Shown here one piece after another: positions 1-7,293 of a stretch of DNA of 10,414 nt; the stretch's first letter is position 1, and every line of letters begins with the position of its first letter. The notes under the pieces were generated by a model. That model saw only the letters and a program-made list of their open reading frames with translations, was not told where the DNA came from and searched no databases. The translations under genes were made by a program, and so were the position numbers. The stretch is from the NCBI GenBank assembly GCA_013041835.1, contig JABDRH010000183.1, positions 1 through 10,414 on the forward strand. The letters are read 5' to 3'. Source of the stretch: Desulfatitalea sp. Its GTDB lineage: Bacteria > Desulfobacterota > Desulfobacteria > Desulfobacterales > Desulfosarcinaceae.

Positions 1-1
1 G

Positions 2-469
2 GCCCAGGCCACGGGTCAGACCCCTGAATTCATCGAACAGGTGGAGAACAATCAGCTCTCGCCGCCGGTGGGATTTATCTTGGGCATGGCCCGGGCCATG
101 CAGATCGACCCAGGCACCTTTCTCAACAAGGAGGCCGAGGCCGGCATCCGGGACCGCCGCGCCCAAGCGTATTTTCAGCGGACCCAGTCCTACAGGTATG
201 TGACGCTCACACCTGAAGCGGCCAACAGTCACCTGCGCGCCTTCATGGTCACCATCGAAGCCCTTCAGGACCACAAACCGGTGGCCTATAAACATGAAGG
301 CGAAGAATTCATCTTTGTGATGGCCGGCGACCTGGGTCTAACATTGGGCGCCCGGGAGCATGTGCTCAAACCAGGCGAGTCGATCCACTTCAACTCGGAC
401 GTGCCTCACAAGCTCAAGAGCCTGTCCAGTGAAGAGACGCGATGTTTGGTCGTGTTGTATACGGTATAG
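2..469 (+). CDS. HTH-cupin transcriptional regulator (5' truncated by window)
   Basis: This is the 3' part of a regulator with an N-terminal XRE/Cro-type helix-turn-helix and a C-terminal cupin_2 ligand-binding domain. The frame is open from base 2, so the real start lies left of the window; the GTG at 41 is internal. The first visible residues (AQATGQTPEFIEQVENNQLS, then a PPVGFILGMARAMQIDP stretch) match the recognition helix and last helices of an XRE domain. The cupin part shows motif 1 around YKHEGEEFIFVMAG and motif 2 around GESIHFNSDVPHKL, with the metal-type His and Glu positions kept. Proteins of this build usually bind DNA near their own operon and sense a small ligand through the cupin barrel; the ligand cannot be read here. 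It ends at a TAG (467-469), 27 bases before the stop of the convergent cysteine-rich gene. The domain call is firm and the regulon is unknown. Confidence 0.85.
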   Translation, partial: AQATGQTPEFIEQVENNQLSPPVGFILGMARAMQIDPGTFLNKEAEAGIRDRRAQAYFQRTQSYRYVTLTPEAANSHLRAFMVTIEALQDHKPVAYKHEGEEFIFVMAGDLGLTLGAREHVLKPGESIHFNSDVPHKLKSLSSEETRCLVVLYTV

Positions 470-496
470 GCGGGTTCGACCAAACCATCTGTTTCA

Positions 497-697
497 TCAT
501 GGCGCCTTTTTGGTAGAACGGCTCGTGCAATTGGACTGATTGGTCTCGTCGCTCGTGTGCCCGAGACATACACGGCAACGCTCGTCACTACAGCCCTGGC
601 ATGCGAAACAGTCGGGACAGCCTTTTTTGCCGGCGCCCGGCCGGTATTCCGGCACGAAAACTTTGCCTTCAATGCCCCGACACGTTCGCCATGCCAT
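497..697 (-). CDS. Small cysteine-rich protein, six-Cys CxxC cluster
   Basis: This 66-residue protein starts at an ATG (complement of 695-697). A near-perfect Shine-Dalgarno AAGGAGG (complement of 704-710) lies 6 bases upstream, which is the main reason to accept it over overlapping plus-strand frames. The N-terminus reads MAWRTCRGIEGKVFVPE. The cysteines are C6, C27, C30, C33, C36, C41 and C44, plus C57 near the end. They form a CxxCxxCxxC run followed by CxxxxCxxC. It has no signal peptide or membrane segment, so it is probably cytoplasmic. The cysteine spacing suggests binding of zinc or an iron-sulfur cluster. I recall similar short hypothetical proteins with a C-GIEGKV-VPE start in deltaproteobacteria but know no function. 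It stands alone and converges with the HTH-cupin gene. The last 20 residues are polar and probably disordered. Confidence 0.8.
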   Translation of the reverse strand: MAWRTCRGIEGKVFVPEYRPGAGKKGCPDCFACQGCSDERCRVCLGHTSDETNQSNCTSRSTKKAP

Positions 698-703
698 ATC
701 ATC

Positions 704-710
704 CCTCCTT
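704..710 (-). promoter_or_regulatory. Ribosome binding site of the cysteine-rich gene
   Basis: The complement reads AAGGAGG, followed by GATGAT and then the ATG at 697. This full-strength site fixes the start of the cysteine-rich gene and separates it from the longer minus-strand frame in another phase (406-735). Confidence 0.8.
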
Positions 711-792
711 GCCGGTCTTGGGCGATTTTTGTCAAAGAATATACCCTCTTGCTTGTCTTTTTTCCGCCGATCGCCTTATTTCATATGTAAAG

Positions 793-820
793 AGTCTAAT
801 TCGGGTTGGTGTATTGTCAA
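793..820 (-). promoter_or_regulatory. Candidate sigma-70-type promoter for the cysteine-rich gene
   Basis: On the minus strand, a perfect -35 box TTGACA (complement of 815-820) is followed by a 16-base spacer and a -10-like TAGACT (complement of 793-798, 4 of 6 matches). Transcription would start near 785 and leave a leader of about 90 bases before the ATG at 697. The -35 box is strong, the -10 box is only fair, and there is no experimental support. Confidence 0.4.
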
Positions 821-962
821 TGCGCATGCGGAAATCATCGATGGGTGATATTGGGTGCGTCCGTCCCATTTTGCTTGCGATTGCCCTGTCACGATTTCAG
901 GAAGCACTTGACTTGCCCTTCGTGATACGGTTTGAGGAGAAGGTAACGACTGTAGTCCCGGC

Positions 963-2840
963 ATGAACCCAATCCATATAGATTCAACCGTGATGCCCCC
1001 GATGACGAACTTGACCCCACGCACCACCGCCCTGCAAGCGCTGCGCACCCAAATACCGGCAGCGGCCCGCCAGCTCGATTTGGATCTGTCCGGCGCCTTG
1101 CAGTCCTGGGTCCATGCCCTGGACGTCAAACTGCTGCCCAAGCTGGATCCCGAATTTCCCCTCATCGTGGCGGTGTGCGGCGGCGGTTCGGCCGGCAAAT
1201 CGACCCTGTTCAACAGCCTCATCGGCCGGGGGGCGTCTCCCACGGGCGGTCGTGCCGGCCTTAACCGGCGCGTGCTGGCCGCCCTGCACCGAAGCCGGGC
1301 GGACAACCCGTCTGTGTTCGAAGTCCTCGCCCACGGTTTGGGCGGTCCCCTTGAACTCATGTCGGACGTGGAGCAGTTGACCACACCCGGCGATCCGGTC
1401 TACTGCGTACACACCAGTCCGTTGGAACGGCTGGTGCTGCTGGACACTCCCGATATCGACACCGGCGCTCAAGGCCGGTATACCAACCGTGAAGCGGCCC
1501 GCCGCAGCCTGGAAAGCGCCGACGCCTTCATTTATATCTTCACCAACGCCACTTACAACAACCGGGACAATACCGATTTCATCGCCCAAATGCTCACCGG
1601 TATCGGCAAACGGCCCTGCTACCTGGTCTACCGGGTCTACGCCAGTTTTACCGATGCCGAAGTAACCGAACACGCCCGCGTCGTGGCTCGCAACCTGTAT
1701 GGCAATCCATGGGAACCGCATGTGTTGGGCGTTTTCCGCGCCGATGACGACAATCGTGTGGCCGCCGGCGAGCACCCCATGACCGTCCGTGCGCTGCCAC
1801 CGCGCAACGGCCATCTGCCCGACACCTTGGCTGCCCTGGATGCCGTGGCCCTGCGGCAGCGGCTGCTGCACTCCATGCTGTCGGACGCCGTGGATCAGGC
1901 CCGGCGGATGCACCAGCACTTGGTTGCCGCGGTCGACCAGGTGACCGCCTACCTCAGTGCGTTGGAGCGGGCCCAGCGCCACGCCGTGCAAAGCGCTCTG
2001 TCGCACTTTCCCACAGACCGCGTGTTGCGGCGTTTTGCCGACATCTGGGTGGCCACGGACCCAACCCATATCCGACTGATGCGCCGCACCGGACAAGTGA
2101 TCGAATGGCCTGTCAAAGCCGTCTGGTCGGCAGCGCGCAAACTCAGCACCCACGAGCCGGCGAACCGCGTCCCCACCGGCCAGGATGACGTGGCCGCGCA
2201 GTTGGGTCTGGACCTGCTCCAGGCGGCCAACACACTTTTCCAACGGACCGTGGACATCCGCATTTCCGATGACACCGCCACCGTATCCGCTCCCGCGGTG
2301 GTTCGGCCGATGCAGGCGCGGCTGAGACAAAAAGACTGGCAGGCGGCCCTGGTCCACATCCAGGAGCAAAAGGAGATGATTCTGAGCTGGTCCGACCGCC
2401 TGGAGAAAGACTTGCGCGAACTGGCCGATCAGTTGCGCCGCCGCATGGGCGTCATGGATCAAATCCGCCAGACCTTTGCCGCCATGCTCAATGTGATACC
2501 GGCCACGGCGGCGGTCACCTACATCCTGCACACCGGCGATCCGGCCGGCGCCGTGGGTATCAAGGTCAAACTGACCGGCCTGTTGGGACTGCACGATCTG
2601 TACGCCCTCATCGCCATCCCGGCCACCGCGGGTTTGAAAAAGGCCGACCGCCGACAGATGGCGCAGATGTTGACCCCCGTGGCCCAGACTTGGCTGGCCC
2701 ACAAGCTGCTGGCTGTCCAGGCGCTGTTCGAAGAACAGATCACCGGAGACGTGTTGCATGCCGCGCGTGAGGGGAAATCGCAGGTTGAGGCGCGGATTGG
2801 GGAAATTGAAAAAAGCTTGAAGACCCTTGATGAACACTAA
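963..2840 (+). CDS. Dynamin-like GTPase with degenerate G2 and G4 motifs (first of pair)
   Basis: This 625-residue protein belongs to the large P-loop GTPases of the bacterial dynamin-like type. Its Walker A (G1) motif is GGGSAGKS at about residues 73-80 and G3 is DTPD at 161-164. Aligned by eye with the next gene, the shared SPTG (92-95) is followed by LNRR where the partner has TTRR, so the G2 threonine is gone. At the partner's NQCD (G4) it reads RVYA (about 224-227), and the G5 SAR triplet also looks lost. Residues about 320-500 are helical with coiled-coil character. A hydrophobic stretch at about 505-560 could dip into a membrane, and the end is a charged helix. The ATG at 963 is the first possible start in frame, because a TGA lies at 933-935; ATGs at 993 and 1002 are alternatives. 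The next gene follows after 20 bases, so the two form an operon. It may bind nucleotide without normal specificity or turnover. The family call is good, the cellular role is unknown. Confidence 0.8.
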   Translation: MNPIHIDSTVMPPMTNLTPRTTALQALRTQIPAAARQLDLDLSGALQSWVHALDVKLLPKLDPEFPLIVAVCGGGSAGKSTLFNSLIGRGASPTGGRAGLNRRVLAALHRSRADNPSVFEVLAHGLGGPLELMSDVEQLTTPGDPVYCVHTSPLERLVLLDTPDIDTGAQGRYTNREAARRSLESADAFIYIFTNATYNNRDNTDFIAQMLTGIGKRPCYLVYRVYASFTDAEVTEHARVVARNLYGNPWEPHVLGVFRADDDNRVAAGEHPMTVRALPPRNGHLPDTLAALDAVALRQRLLHSMLSDAVDQARRMHQHLVAAVDQVTAYLSALERAQRHAVQSALSHFPTDRVLRRFADIWVATDPTHIRLMRRTGQVIEWPVKAVWSAARKLSTHEPANRVPTGQDDVAAQLGLDLLQAANTLFQRTVDIRISDDTATVSAPAVVRPMQARLRQKDWQAALVHIQEQKEMILSWSDRLEKDLRELADQLRRRMGVMDQIRQTFAAMLNVIPATAAVTYILHTGDPAGAVGIKVKLTGLLGLHDLYALIAIPATAGLKKADRRQMAQMLTPVAQTWLAHKLLAVQALFEEQITGDVLHAAREGKSQVEARIGEIEKSLKTLDEH

Positions 2841-2860
2841 CGTATTCTAGGACACTTCTT

Positions 2861-4627
2861 ATGCGCGAACGCGATCTTTATGCCTTGGATGCCATCGGCC
2901 AAATCGAAACCCACCTTCAGACCCTCGACAGTCTTGACGGGCGGCTGGAGCGGGTGCCCTTGTGGCTGCCGGCACGGGGGCTGCGGCGACAGGCGGACGA
3001 GGCGCGGCGCATGATTGACGGAATGCGGACCCGCCTGGAGCGCCGGGTGGTGGTCACCCTCATCGGTCCCTCGGGGGCCGGCAAGTCCACCCTGCTCAAT
3101 GCCCTGGCCGGTGAGGACGAGTTGTCGCCCACCGGCCATGACCGCCCCACCACCCGCCGGCCGGTGGTGCTGTGCGACGACCCGGCCGAAGTCGATCAAC
3201 TGCTCGGTCCCCTGGACGAAACCCAGGTGCAGGTGCGCATCTCGCATGGCACAGAAAGGCTGCGCCACATCCTTCTGGTGGATACGCCCGATACCGACAG
3301 CACCCAACAGGCGGTCCACCTGCCCCTGATCCGGGAGATGGTCGCCCGTTCGGATGTGTTGCTGTGCGTCTTCGATGCCCGGAATCCCAAGCGGCGCGAC
3401 CATGCCGACCTGATGGCGCCCATGGTGCGGCAGTTCCACGGCGCCTCCCTGGTGGCGGTGGTCAACCAGTGCGACCGCCTGGACCACCGGGAGCTGACCG
3501 AGACCATCGCTCCGGATTTCGAGGCTTATCTGGCCGACGCCTGGCCGATCTTGCCCCAGGCCATCCTATTGGTCTCGGCCAGGCGCCACCTGCAGCAGCC
3601 GCGCTGGGATCCCCAGGCCTTACCGCGCCACGATTTCGACCAGTTTGCCGTGTTGCGCGACATGCTCGTCAACACGTTCGGCCGCCCGGGCTTTGGCCCC
3701 GATCGGCGGTTGGCCAATGCCCGGCAGATCCAAACGTACCTGACCGGGCAGATCCGTCGCGAAGCGCGTCAAGACCGCGACACCTTGGCCGTGACGGCCC
3801 GGCAGATTACTGCTGCCCGGCAACAGGCCCTGAAGCAGGCCGTGGAAGGATTGCAGCGTGGCGATCAGCGCATGGCCCTGGGGGTGCACGCCCGCCTCTA
3901 CCAGGCCCTGGCCCAGCGCTGGACCGGTCCGGTGGGCTGGCTGGTGGCCGCCTGGTCCCGCCTGATCCTGTTCGGCAGCGGGTTGGCCGCCCTGGTTCGT
4001 TTTGGCAACCCGTTGCGCCAACTATGGGGACTGGTGGCCTCGTGGCGGCAGTACCGCAAAAGCAGCACCGCCATTGCCGCCCTCACGGACTCAACGCGAA
4101 TCAACAGTGCCCAACTGCATTTTCAACGCACCTGGCTGACCCTCTGGCCTGCCATTGCCGAGCGATTGATTACGGCGCGCTTCGATGCGTCGGTGCGGGA
4201 AGTGCACACCGATGCCGATGCCGGCACCGGCAGTTTCGTGCACACCCTTTGGGCGGACGCCCTGGACGCCGAAATCGAACGCCGCGCGGACGCCCTGAGC
4301 CGCTTTCCGATGCAATTGCTTTTTAACTTGCCTAGCCTGGCCTTGCTGGCCTATGCGGGCTGGCTGACCACGTCACGTTTTCTCTCCCGTGACTATCTGA
4401 CCGGTGACTTCTTCCTGCACGCCCTGGTGACCCTGGTTCTGGTGATGCTGCTCAGCTTTTTTCTGCTCCAGATGGCCGTGCGCCTGACCGCGGGCCGCAA
4501 CCCGATCCAGCAGCGCGCCTTCCAGGTCGTTGCCCACGCTATCAGCGATTGTCCGGCCACAGCCGCGAAGGAGGTGGCTGAACAAGTGGCGCGAGTGATG
4601 GCACTGGGGGAAAAGATTGATGCGTGA
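2861..4627 (+). CDS. Dynamin-like membrane GTPase with complete G motifs (second of pair)
   Basis: This is a 588-residue large GTPase. G1 is GPSGAGKS (69-76), G2 is probably T97/T98 in a PTTRRPVV stretch, G3 is DTPD (141-144), G4 is NQCD (202-205), and a G5-like VSARR lies near 238-242. After the GTPase domain comes a long helical region. There is a hydrophobic stretch near 356-380 and two strong membrane segments near 483-503 and 517-542, the second of which begins FFLHALVTLVLVML. This points to an inner-membrane-anchored protein that couples GTP hydrolysis to membrane remodelling, tethering or stress response. The start is ATG with AGGA (2849-2852) 8 bases upstream. It follows the degenerate GTPase by 20 bases, like known tandem bacterial dynamin pairs whose two members assemble together. 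It could instead be a signalling GTPase of the MMR_HSR1 type. GTPase identity is firm and the specific role is unknown. Confidence 0.85.
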   Translation: MRERDLYALDAIGQIETHLQTLDSLDGRLERVPLWLPARGLRRQADEARRMIDGMRTRLERRVVVTLIGPSGAGKSTLLNALAGEDELSPTGHDRPTTRRPVVLCDDPAEVDQLLGPLDETQVQVRISHGTERLRHILLVDTPDTDSTQQAVHLPLIREMVARSDVLLCVFDARNPKRRDHADLMAPMVRQFHGASLVAVVNQCDRLDHRELTETIAPDFEAYLADAWPILPQAILLVSARRHLQQPRWDPQALPRHDFDQFAVLRDMLVNTFGRPGFGPDRRLANARQIQTYLTGQIRREARQDRDTLAVTARQITAARQQALKQAVEGLQRGDQRMALGVHARLYQALAQRWTGPVGWLVAAWSRLILFGSGLAALVRFGNPLRQLWGLVASWRQYRKSSTAIAALTDSTRINSAQLHFQRTWLTLWPAIAERLITARFDASVREVHTDADAGTGSFVHTLWADALDAEIERRADALSRFPMQLLFNLPSLALLAYAGWLTTSRFLSRDYLTGDFFLHALVTLVLVMLLSFFLLQMAVRLTAGRNPIQQRAFQVVAHAISDCPATAAKEVAEQVARVMALGEKIDA

Positions 4628-4714
4628 CACATGCCAAATGCATCGGGTAATGACGTAACCCGCAACGAGACCATCGACGGGGGCTGCTTATTCGAAGCCG
4701 TGGGGAAAAGAAAA
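4628..4714. other. Convergent intergenic gap, no clear terminator
   Basis: This gap lies between the stops of the second GTPase gene and the aminotransferase gene. A weak hairpin (CGGGT at 4644-4648 with ACCCG at 4658-4662, 9-base loop) is the best candidate terminator, but it has no T-run on either strand. I see no gene here. Confidence 0.4.
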
Positions 4715-5554
4715 TCATGATGCCCCTGACGAATCTATAAAAAGTGTGGCCAAGGCCTTCATGATGCGTCGGGTCCGAGGACCGGGGACGCCGTCGGCGA
4801 TGGTGGTGTCGTCCACCTGCACCACCGGCAACAGCCCTTTGTTGGTGCCGGTGAGAAACACTTCCTGGGCCGTAAGCAGTTCTGCCAGGGGCAGGTCGCG
4901 GATGTCAACGGGCAGCAATTCGGCGGCCAGGTCGATCACGGCCCGGCGGGTGACGCCGGCCAAAATGCCCCGGCCGGCAGTGACCAGCCGGTCATCGATC
5001 ACGGCGAACAAATTGCTGGTGGTGCCCTCCAGGGCGTTGCCGTTGCGATCCACGTAGACCGCGTCCACCGCGCCCTGGGCTTGGGCCCGGGACAGGGCCA
5101 TGGCCGCCGGGATGTAGTCGATGCTCTTGGCGCCGGGGATGCGCCGTTCGGTGATCAATGTAATGACCTTGACCCCCTTTTCATACCACCAGCGCGGCGC
5201 CTCGGGCAAAGGGGTGACCATTACGATCAGGCGCGGCCGGCCGGCCGGCGTGATGAAATCGGAGCTGGAGCCGCCTGTGGCGATGATACGGATGTTGGCT
5301 TCGTCGACCGTATTGCGTTTCAGGGTTTCGATGGCCGTTGCGCACACGTGCGCCTGGGACCACGGCAGGGTCAGGTTGATCTGCCGGGCCGATTCAAACA
5401 GCCGCGCCACATGCTCTTTTATAAAAAGCGGTTTGCCGCCGTAGGTGCGCAGCAGATCAAACACACCAATGCCGCGCACCACAGCCAAGTCGTCCACGGG
5501 GATGACCGCCTTTTCGGCAGGCAAAAAGTCACCGTCCACATAATACACCGGCAT
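4715..5554 (-). CDS. Class IV PLP-dependent aminotransferase (D-amino acid/branched-chain type)
   Basis: This 279-residue fold-type IV PLP enzyme belongs to the family holding branched-chain aminotransferase (IlvE), D-amino acid aminotransferase (Dat) and aminodeoxychorismate lyase (PabC). It opens with MPVYYVDGDFLPAEKA and an RGIGVFDLLRTY block typical of the N-terminal domain. The PLP-binding lysine is K143 in PGAKSIDY. E176 lies in LEGTTSNLF, which contacts the cofactor pyridine ring. The phosphate-binding part appears near ILAGVTRRAVIDLA. The length is usual for Dat or PabC and a little short for IlvE. Substrate choice cannot be settled from motifs; D-alanine or a branched-chain amino acid are the main options. 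The ATG at 5554 has AAGGAGA (complement of 5561-5567) 6 bases upstream. It is a single-gene unit, convergent with the GTPase operon and divergent from the porin. Confidence 0.85.
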   Translation of the reverse strand: MPVYYVDGDFLPAEKAVIPVDDLAVVRGIGVFDLLRTYGGKPLFIKEHVARLFESARQINLTLPWSQAHVCATAIETLKRNTVDEANIRIIATGGSSSDFITPAGRPRLIVMVTPLPEAPRWWYEKGVKVITLITERRIPGAKSIDYIPAAMALSRAQAQGAVDAVYVDRNGNALEGTTSNLFAVIDDRLVTAGRGILAGVTRRAVIDLAAELLPVDIRDLPLAELLTAQEVFLTGTNKGLLPVVQVDDTTIADGVPGPRTRRIMKALATLFIDSSGAS

Positions 5555-5712
5555 GAATCGTCTCCTTAATTAATACCAGAAAAGACAAAAGAAACGTATG
5601 CTGTCTATGGCAAAAATCAACAAGACACAATCCCTTAAAAATAAACCAAACCCTGAAAATCGATAAATCCTTTGCAGGGCAGGTGCTTAAGATGGATATT
5701 GTTTTGTTTGGC

Positions 5713-5750
5713 TTGACTCTGTTGACCCACCCTGCTAAAAATTTTTTATT
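5713..5750 (+). promoter_or_regulatory. Candidate overlapping promoters for the porin gene
   Basis: Two offset -35-like boxes are present: TTGACT at 5713-5718 with TAAAAA at 5736-5741 (17-base spacer), and TTGACC at 5722-5727 with TTTATT at 5745-5750 (17-base spacer). Either would start transcription at about 5748-5758 and give a leader of roughly 170 bases. The -10 boxes are only 4 of 6 matches, so this is a plausible guess. Confidence 0.35.
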
Positions 5751-5751
5751 C

Positions 5752-5785
5752 CTTGGCCGAAAGCAACTCGCTTCGCCGATCCAAG
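5752..5785 (+). other. Imperfect hairpin in the porin leader
   Basis: CTTGG (5752-5756) can pair with CCAAG (5781-5785). Inside it, CGAAAGC pairs with GCTTCG apart from one bulged A, closing an AACTC loop. It lies just downstream of the candidate porin promoter. It has no T-run, so it is not a standard terminator; it may stabilise or regulate the leader RNA, or be chance. Confidence 0.3.
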
Positions 5786-5912
5786 AAATTAGGCCACACT
5801 TGCATCTTCATCGTTTCGAAAGCGGTTTGTTGGGAAAGACAACGTGTTTTGGCGAAAACAGGTTGGGTTTGGCTTTTTTATTTGAATGGTTTGGGTTTGA
5901 CGGCGCTTCCCT

Positions 5913-5920
5913 AAAGGAGG
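5913..5920 (+). promoter_or_regulatory. Strong ribosome binding site of the porin gene
   Basis: AAAGGAGG lies 7 bases before the ATG at 5928. It fixes the porin start and suggests high translation, as expected for an abundant outer-membrane protein. Confidence 0.85.
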
Positions 5921-5927
5921 ACAACAG

Positions 5928-7220
5928 ATGAAAAAGCTATTGCTCGTACTTTTGATGGTCGGTCTGGCAAGTCCGTCGACTGCCGCCACGTGGCAGTTCA
6001 AGGGCAGCGTAAGGACGCATCTCGGCTACTACAGTGTGGACAAAAATTACCTTGCCAAGACGATTCCAGGCGTGCGGATCTTGGGTGGGCCGCAGTATGA
6101 CGGCACCATTCAAACGGTTGGGGGACAGGATGATGCCGGGACGGTGCTGAGCTTGGGCGGCAACAGCACATTTCAGGTGGTGGGCATCGCTTCCGACCAA
6201 CTCATCGGTGTTGTTGAATTGGGTCTGCGCGAAACAACTGCCATCGACGACATCGTCGCTTTAAGCGAGACGGAAGAAGTTTACCTGCGTTTGGCTTACG
6301 CCACGTGGCACTTCGGCTCCGGCAAGCTGACCATGGGCAAGAACTACACCCCAGCCACTTTTCTCGGTTATTCCGGCATGATTGGCGACACCGGTACGCA
6401 AGGTGATGCCAACATGCTATGGGAAGGGATGCTCTACATCAGCCGTCAACCCCAAATTCGTCTGTCAATCAACGACTTCGATATCGCCCTGATCGAACAT
6501 CATACCAGGGCCTCCGATTTTGGATTCGGAGATAGAGATTTTACCCTGCCGCGTATTGAAGCCGCCTACGTTTTCAGAACCGATCTGGTGAACATTCGCC
6601 CTGTCCTCGGTTATCAAACCTATGAAGCGGAACAACCGGTCGCAAATGGTCTTTCCGCAACCGTCACAAGCTGGGTTGCCGGTGTCGGCGCCAGCTTCAA
6701 ACTGGGCAATGGATATGTCAAAGGCACTTTTTCCTATGCTCAAAATGCTGGCAATTACGGCATTGGAAATACTTCACTGGTCAGTGTTTTCGATAAAGGC
6801 TACTCTGAAATTTACTCCGCCCAGTTGAACCCAAGCGGCGGATTGGAAGATTCAACCTTGATGACGGGCACACTGGTCGCGGGTATGGCATTCAACGAGA
6901 TGTTTACCATTGAATTTGGCGGCAGCTACAACACCGCGAGCGTGGATAACGCAAATCTTTCCGCGGCGGCTGCGGATCTGGGTTACGCCGTCGGCACAAC
7001 GATCTTCGCGGATGCCGAACAGACCTCTTTCGTGTACTACCTGCAAACCCCCATTACGATAGCCCAGGGGTTGAGGCTGATCCCGGAGATCGGTTCCGTG
7101 AACCGGGGTGATCTTGAATGGTCCAAAGGGTCAACACCCACTGCAACGGGCCGGACGTCCGGTGAAGTCGACAGCGGCAGCTTATCTTATTTTGTAGCCA
7201 ATTTTCGCGTCGATTTCTAG
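5928..7220 (+). CDS. Outer-membrane beta-barrel porin
   Basis: This 430-residue protein is made as a secreted precursor. The signal peptide is MKKLLLVLLMVGLASPSTA, with cleavage likely after A19 or A20. The mature chain begins TWQFKGSVRTHLGYY and shows many short alternating polar/hydrophobic strands, often with aromatic residues at strand ends. It ends FVANFRVDF; the terminal Phe is the usual outer-membrane insertion signal recognised by the BAM complex. Glycine- and aspartate-rich turns (for example GMIGDTGTQGDANMLW) fit extracellular loops. It resembles general-diffusion-type porins common in deltaproteobacteria, but the transported solute is not evident. It is a single gene with a strong ribosome binding site and a long AT-rich leader. 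Its base composition is lower in GC than the flanking genes, which may reflect high expression codon choice or a different origin. The barrel call is firm and the specificity unknown. Confidence 0.85.
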   Translation: MKKLLLVLLMVGLASPSTAATWQFKGSVRTHLGYYSVDKNYLAKTIPGVRILGGPQYDGTIQTVGGQDDAGTVLSLGGNSTFQVVGIASDQLIGVVELGLRETTAIDDIVALSETEEVYLRLAYATWHFGSGKLTMGKNYTPATFLGYSGMIGDTGTQGDANMLWEGMLYISRQPQIRLSINDFDIALIEHHTRASDFGFGDRDFTLPRIEAAYVFRTDLVNIRPVLGYQTYEAEQPVANGLSATVTSWVAGVGASFKLGNGYVKGTFSYAQNAGNYGIGNTSLVSVFDKGYSEIYSAQLNPSGGLEDSTLMTGTLVAGMAFNEMFTIEFGGSYNTASVDNANLSAAAADLGYAVGTTIFADAEQTSFVYYLQTPITIAQGLRLIPEIGSVNRGDLEWSKGSTPTATGRTSGEVDSGSLSYFVANFRVDF

Positions 7221-7227
7221 ATGTGTT

Positions 7228-7271
7228 GGTGCCGCTGCCGGTGGATTTATTCGCCTGCAGGCAACGGCACC
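7228..7271. terminator. Strong hairpin between convergent genes (possible bidirectional terminator)
   Basis: Bases 7228-7239 (GGTGCCGCTGCC) pair with 7260-7271 (GGCAACGGCACC) in 11 of 12 positions, with one C-A mismatch. Inside the 20-base loop, GGTG (7240-7243) can pair with CGCC (7252-7255), one pair being a G-T wobble, extending the structure. It starts 8 bases after the porin stop and ends 23 bases before the stop of the convergent DUF1786 gene, so it is well placed to serve both. Neither side has a T-run, so it may work as an RNA-stabilising 3' end or with Rho. Confidence 0.55.
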
Positions 7272-7293
7272 CAGAAATCATATTACATGCATC

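Larger units (their letters stand above)
698..962. other. Intergenic region between divergent genes
   Basis: This stretch separates the leftward cysteine-rich gene from the rightward GTPase operon and should hold both promoters. The leftward one is annotated separately. For the rightward operon I see no convincing -35/-10 pair; TTGACT at 908-913 lacks a -10 box at the right distance. A purine-rich GAGGAGAAGG (934-943) resembles a ribosome binding site but lies about 19 bases before the annotated ATG. CGCATGCG (823-830) is a short perfect palindrome of unknown meaning. The plus-strand open frames here are not credible genes. Confidence 0.6.
5555..5927. other. AT-rich divergent intergenic region, porin leader
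   Basis: About 370 bases separate the leftward aminotransferase gene from the rightward porin. The region is clearly more AT-rich than its surroundings. It should hold promoters for both genes; a candidate for the porin is listed separately. Two hairpins lie in the presumed porin leader. One is imperfect at 5752-5785 (outer CTTGG/CCAAG, inner CGAAAGC/GCTTCG with one bulged A). The other is short at 5845-5860 (TGTTTT/AAAACA around GGCG). GT-rich near-repeats sit at 5862-5870 and 5889-5900. The open frame 5683-5931 has no good ribosome binding site and overlaps the porin start, so I do not call it a gene. Confidence 0.5.

Noticed and set aside
984..2837. A 617-codon open frame antisense to the first GTPase
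   Set aside because: It mirrors the GTPase gene in a GC-rich region where antisense frames stay open by codon bias. The product is low-complexity (His/Gln/Gly-rich) with no recognisable domain, while the plus strand has clear GTPase motifs.
3172..4326. A 384-codon plus-strand frame within the second GTPase gene
   Set aside because: It is out of phase with the GTPase, is rich in Arg, Pro and Gly, and has no motif; it is a GC-bias shadow.
5683..5931. An 82-codon ORF in the porin leader
   Set aside because: It has no ribosome binding site, overlaps the porin start codon, and its peptide looks like translated AT-rich noncoding sequence.
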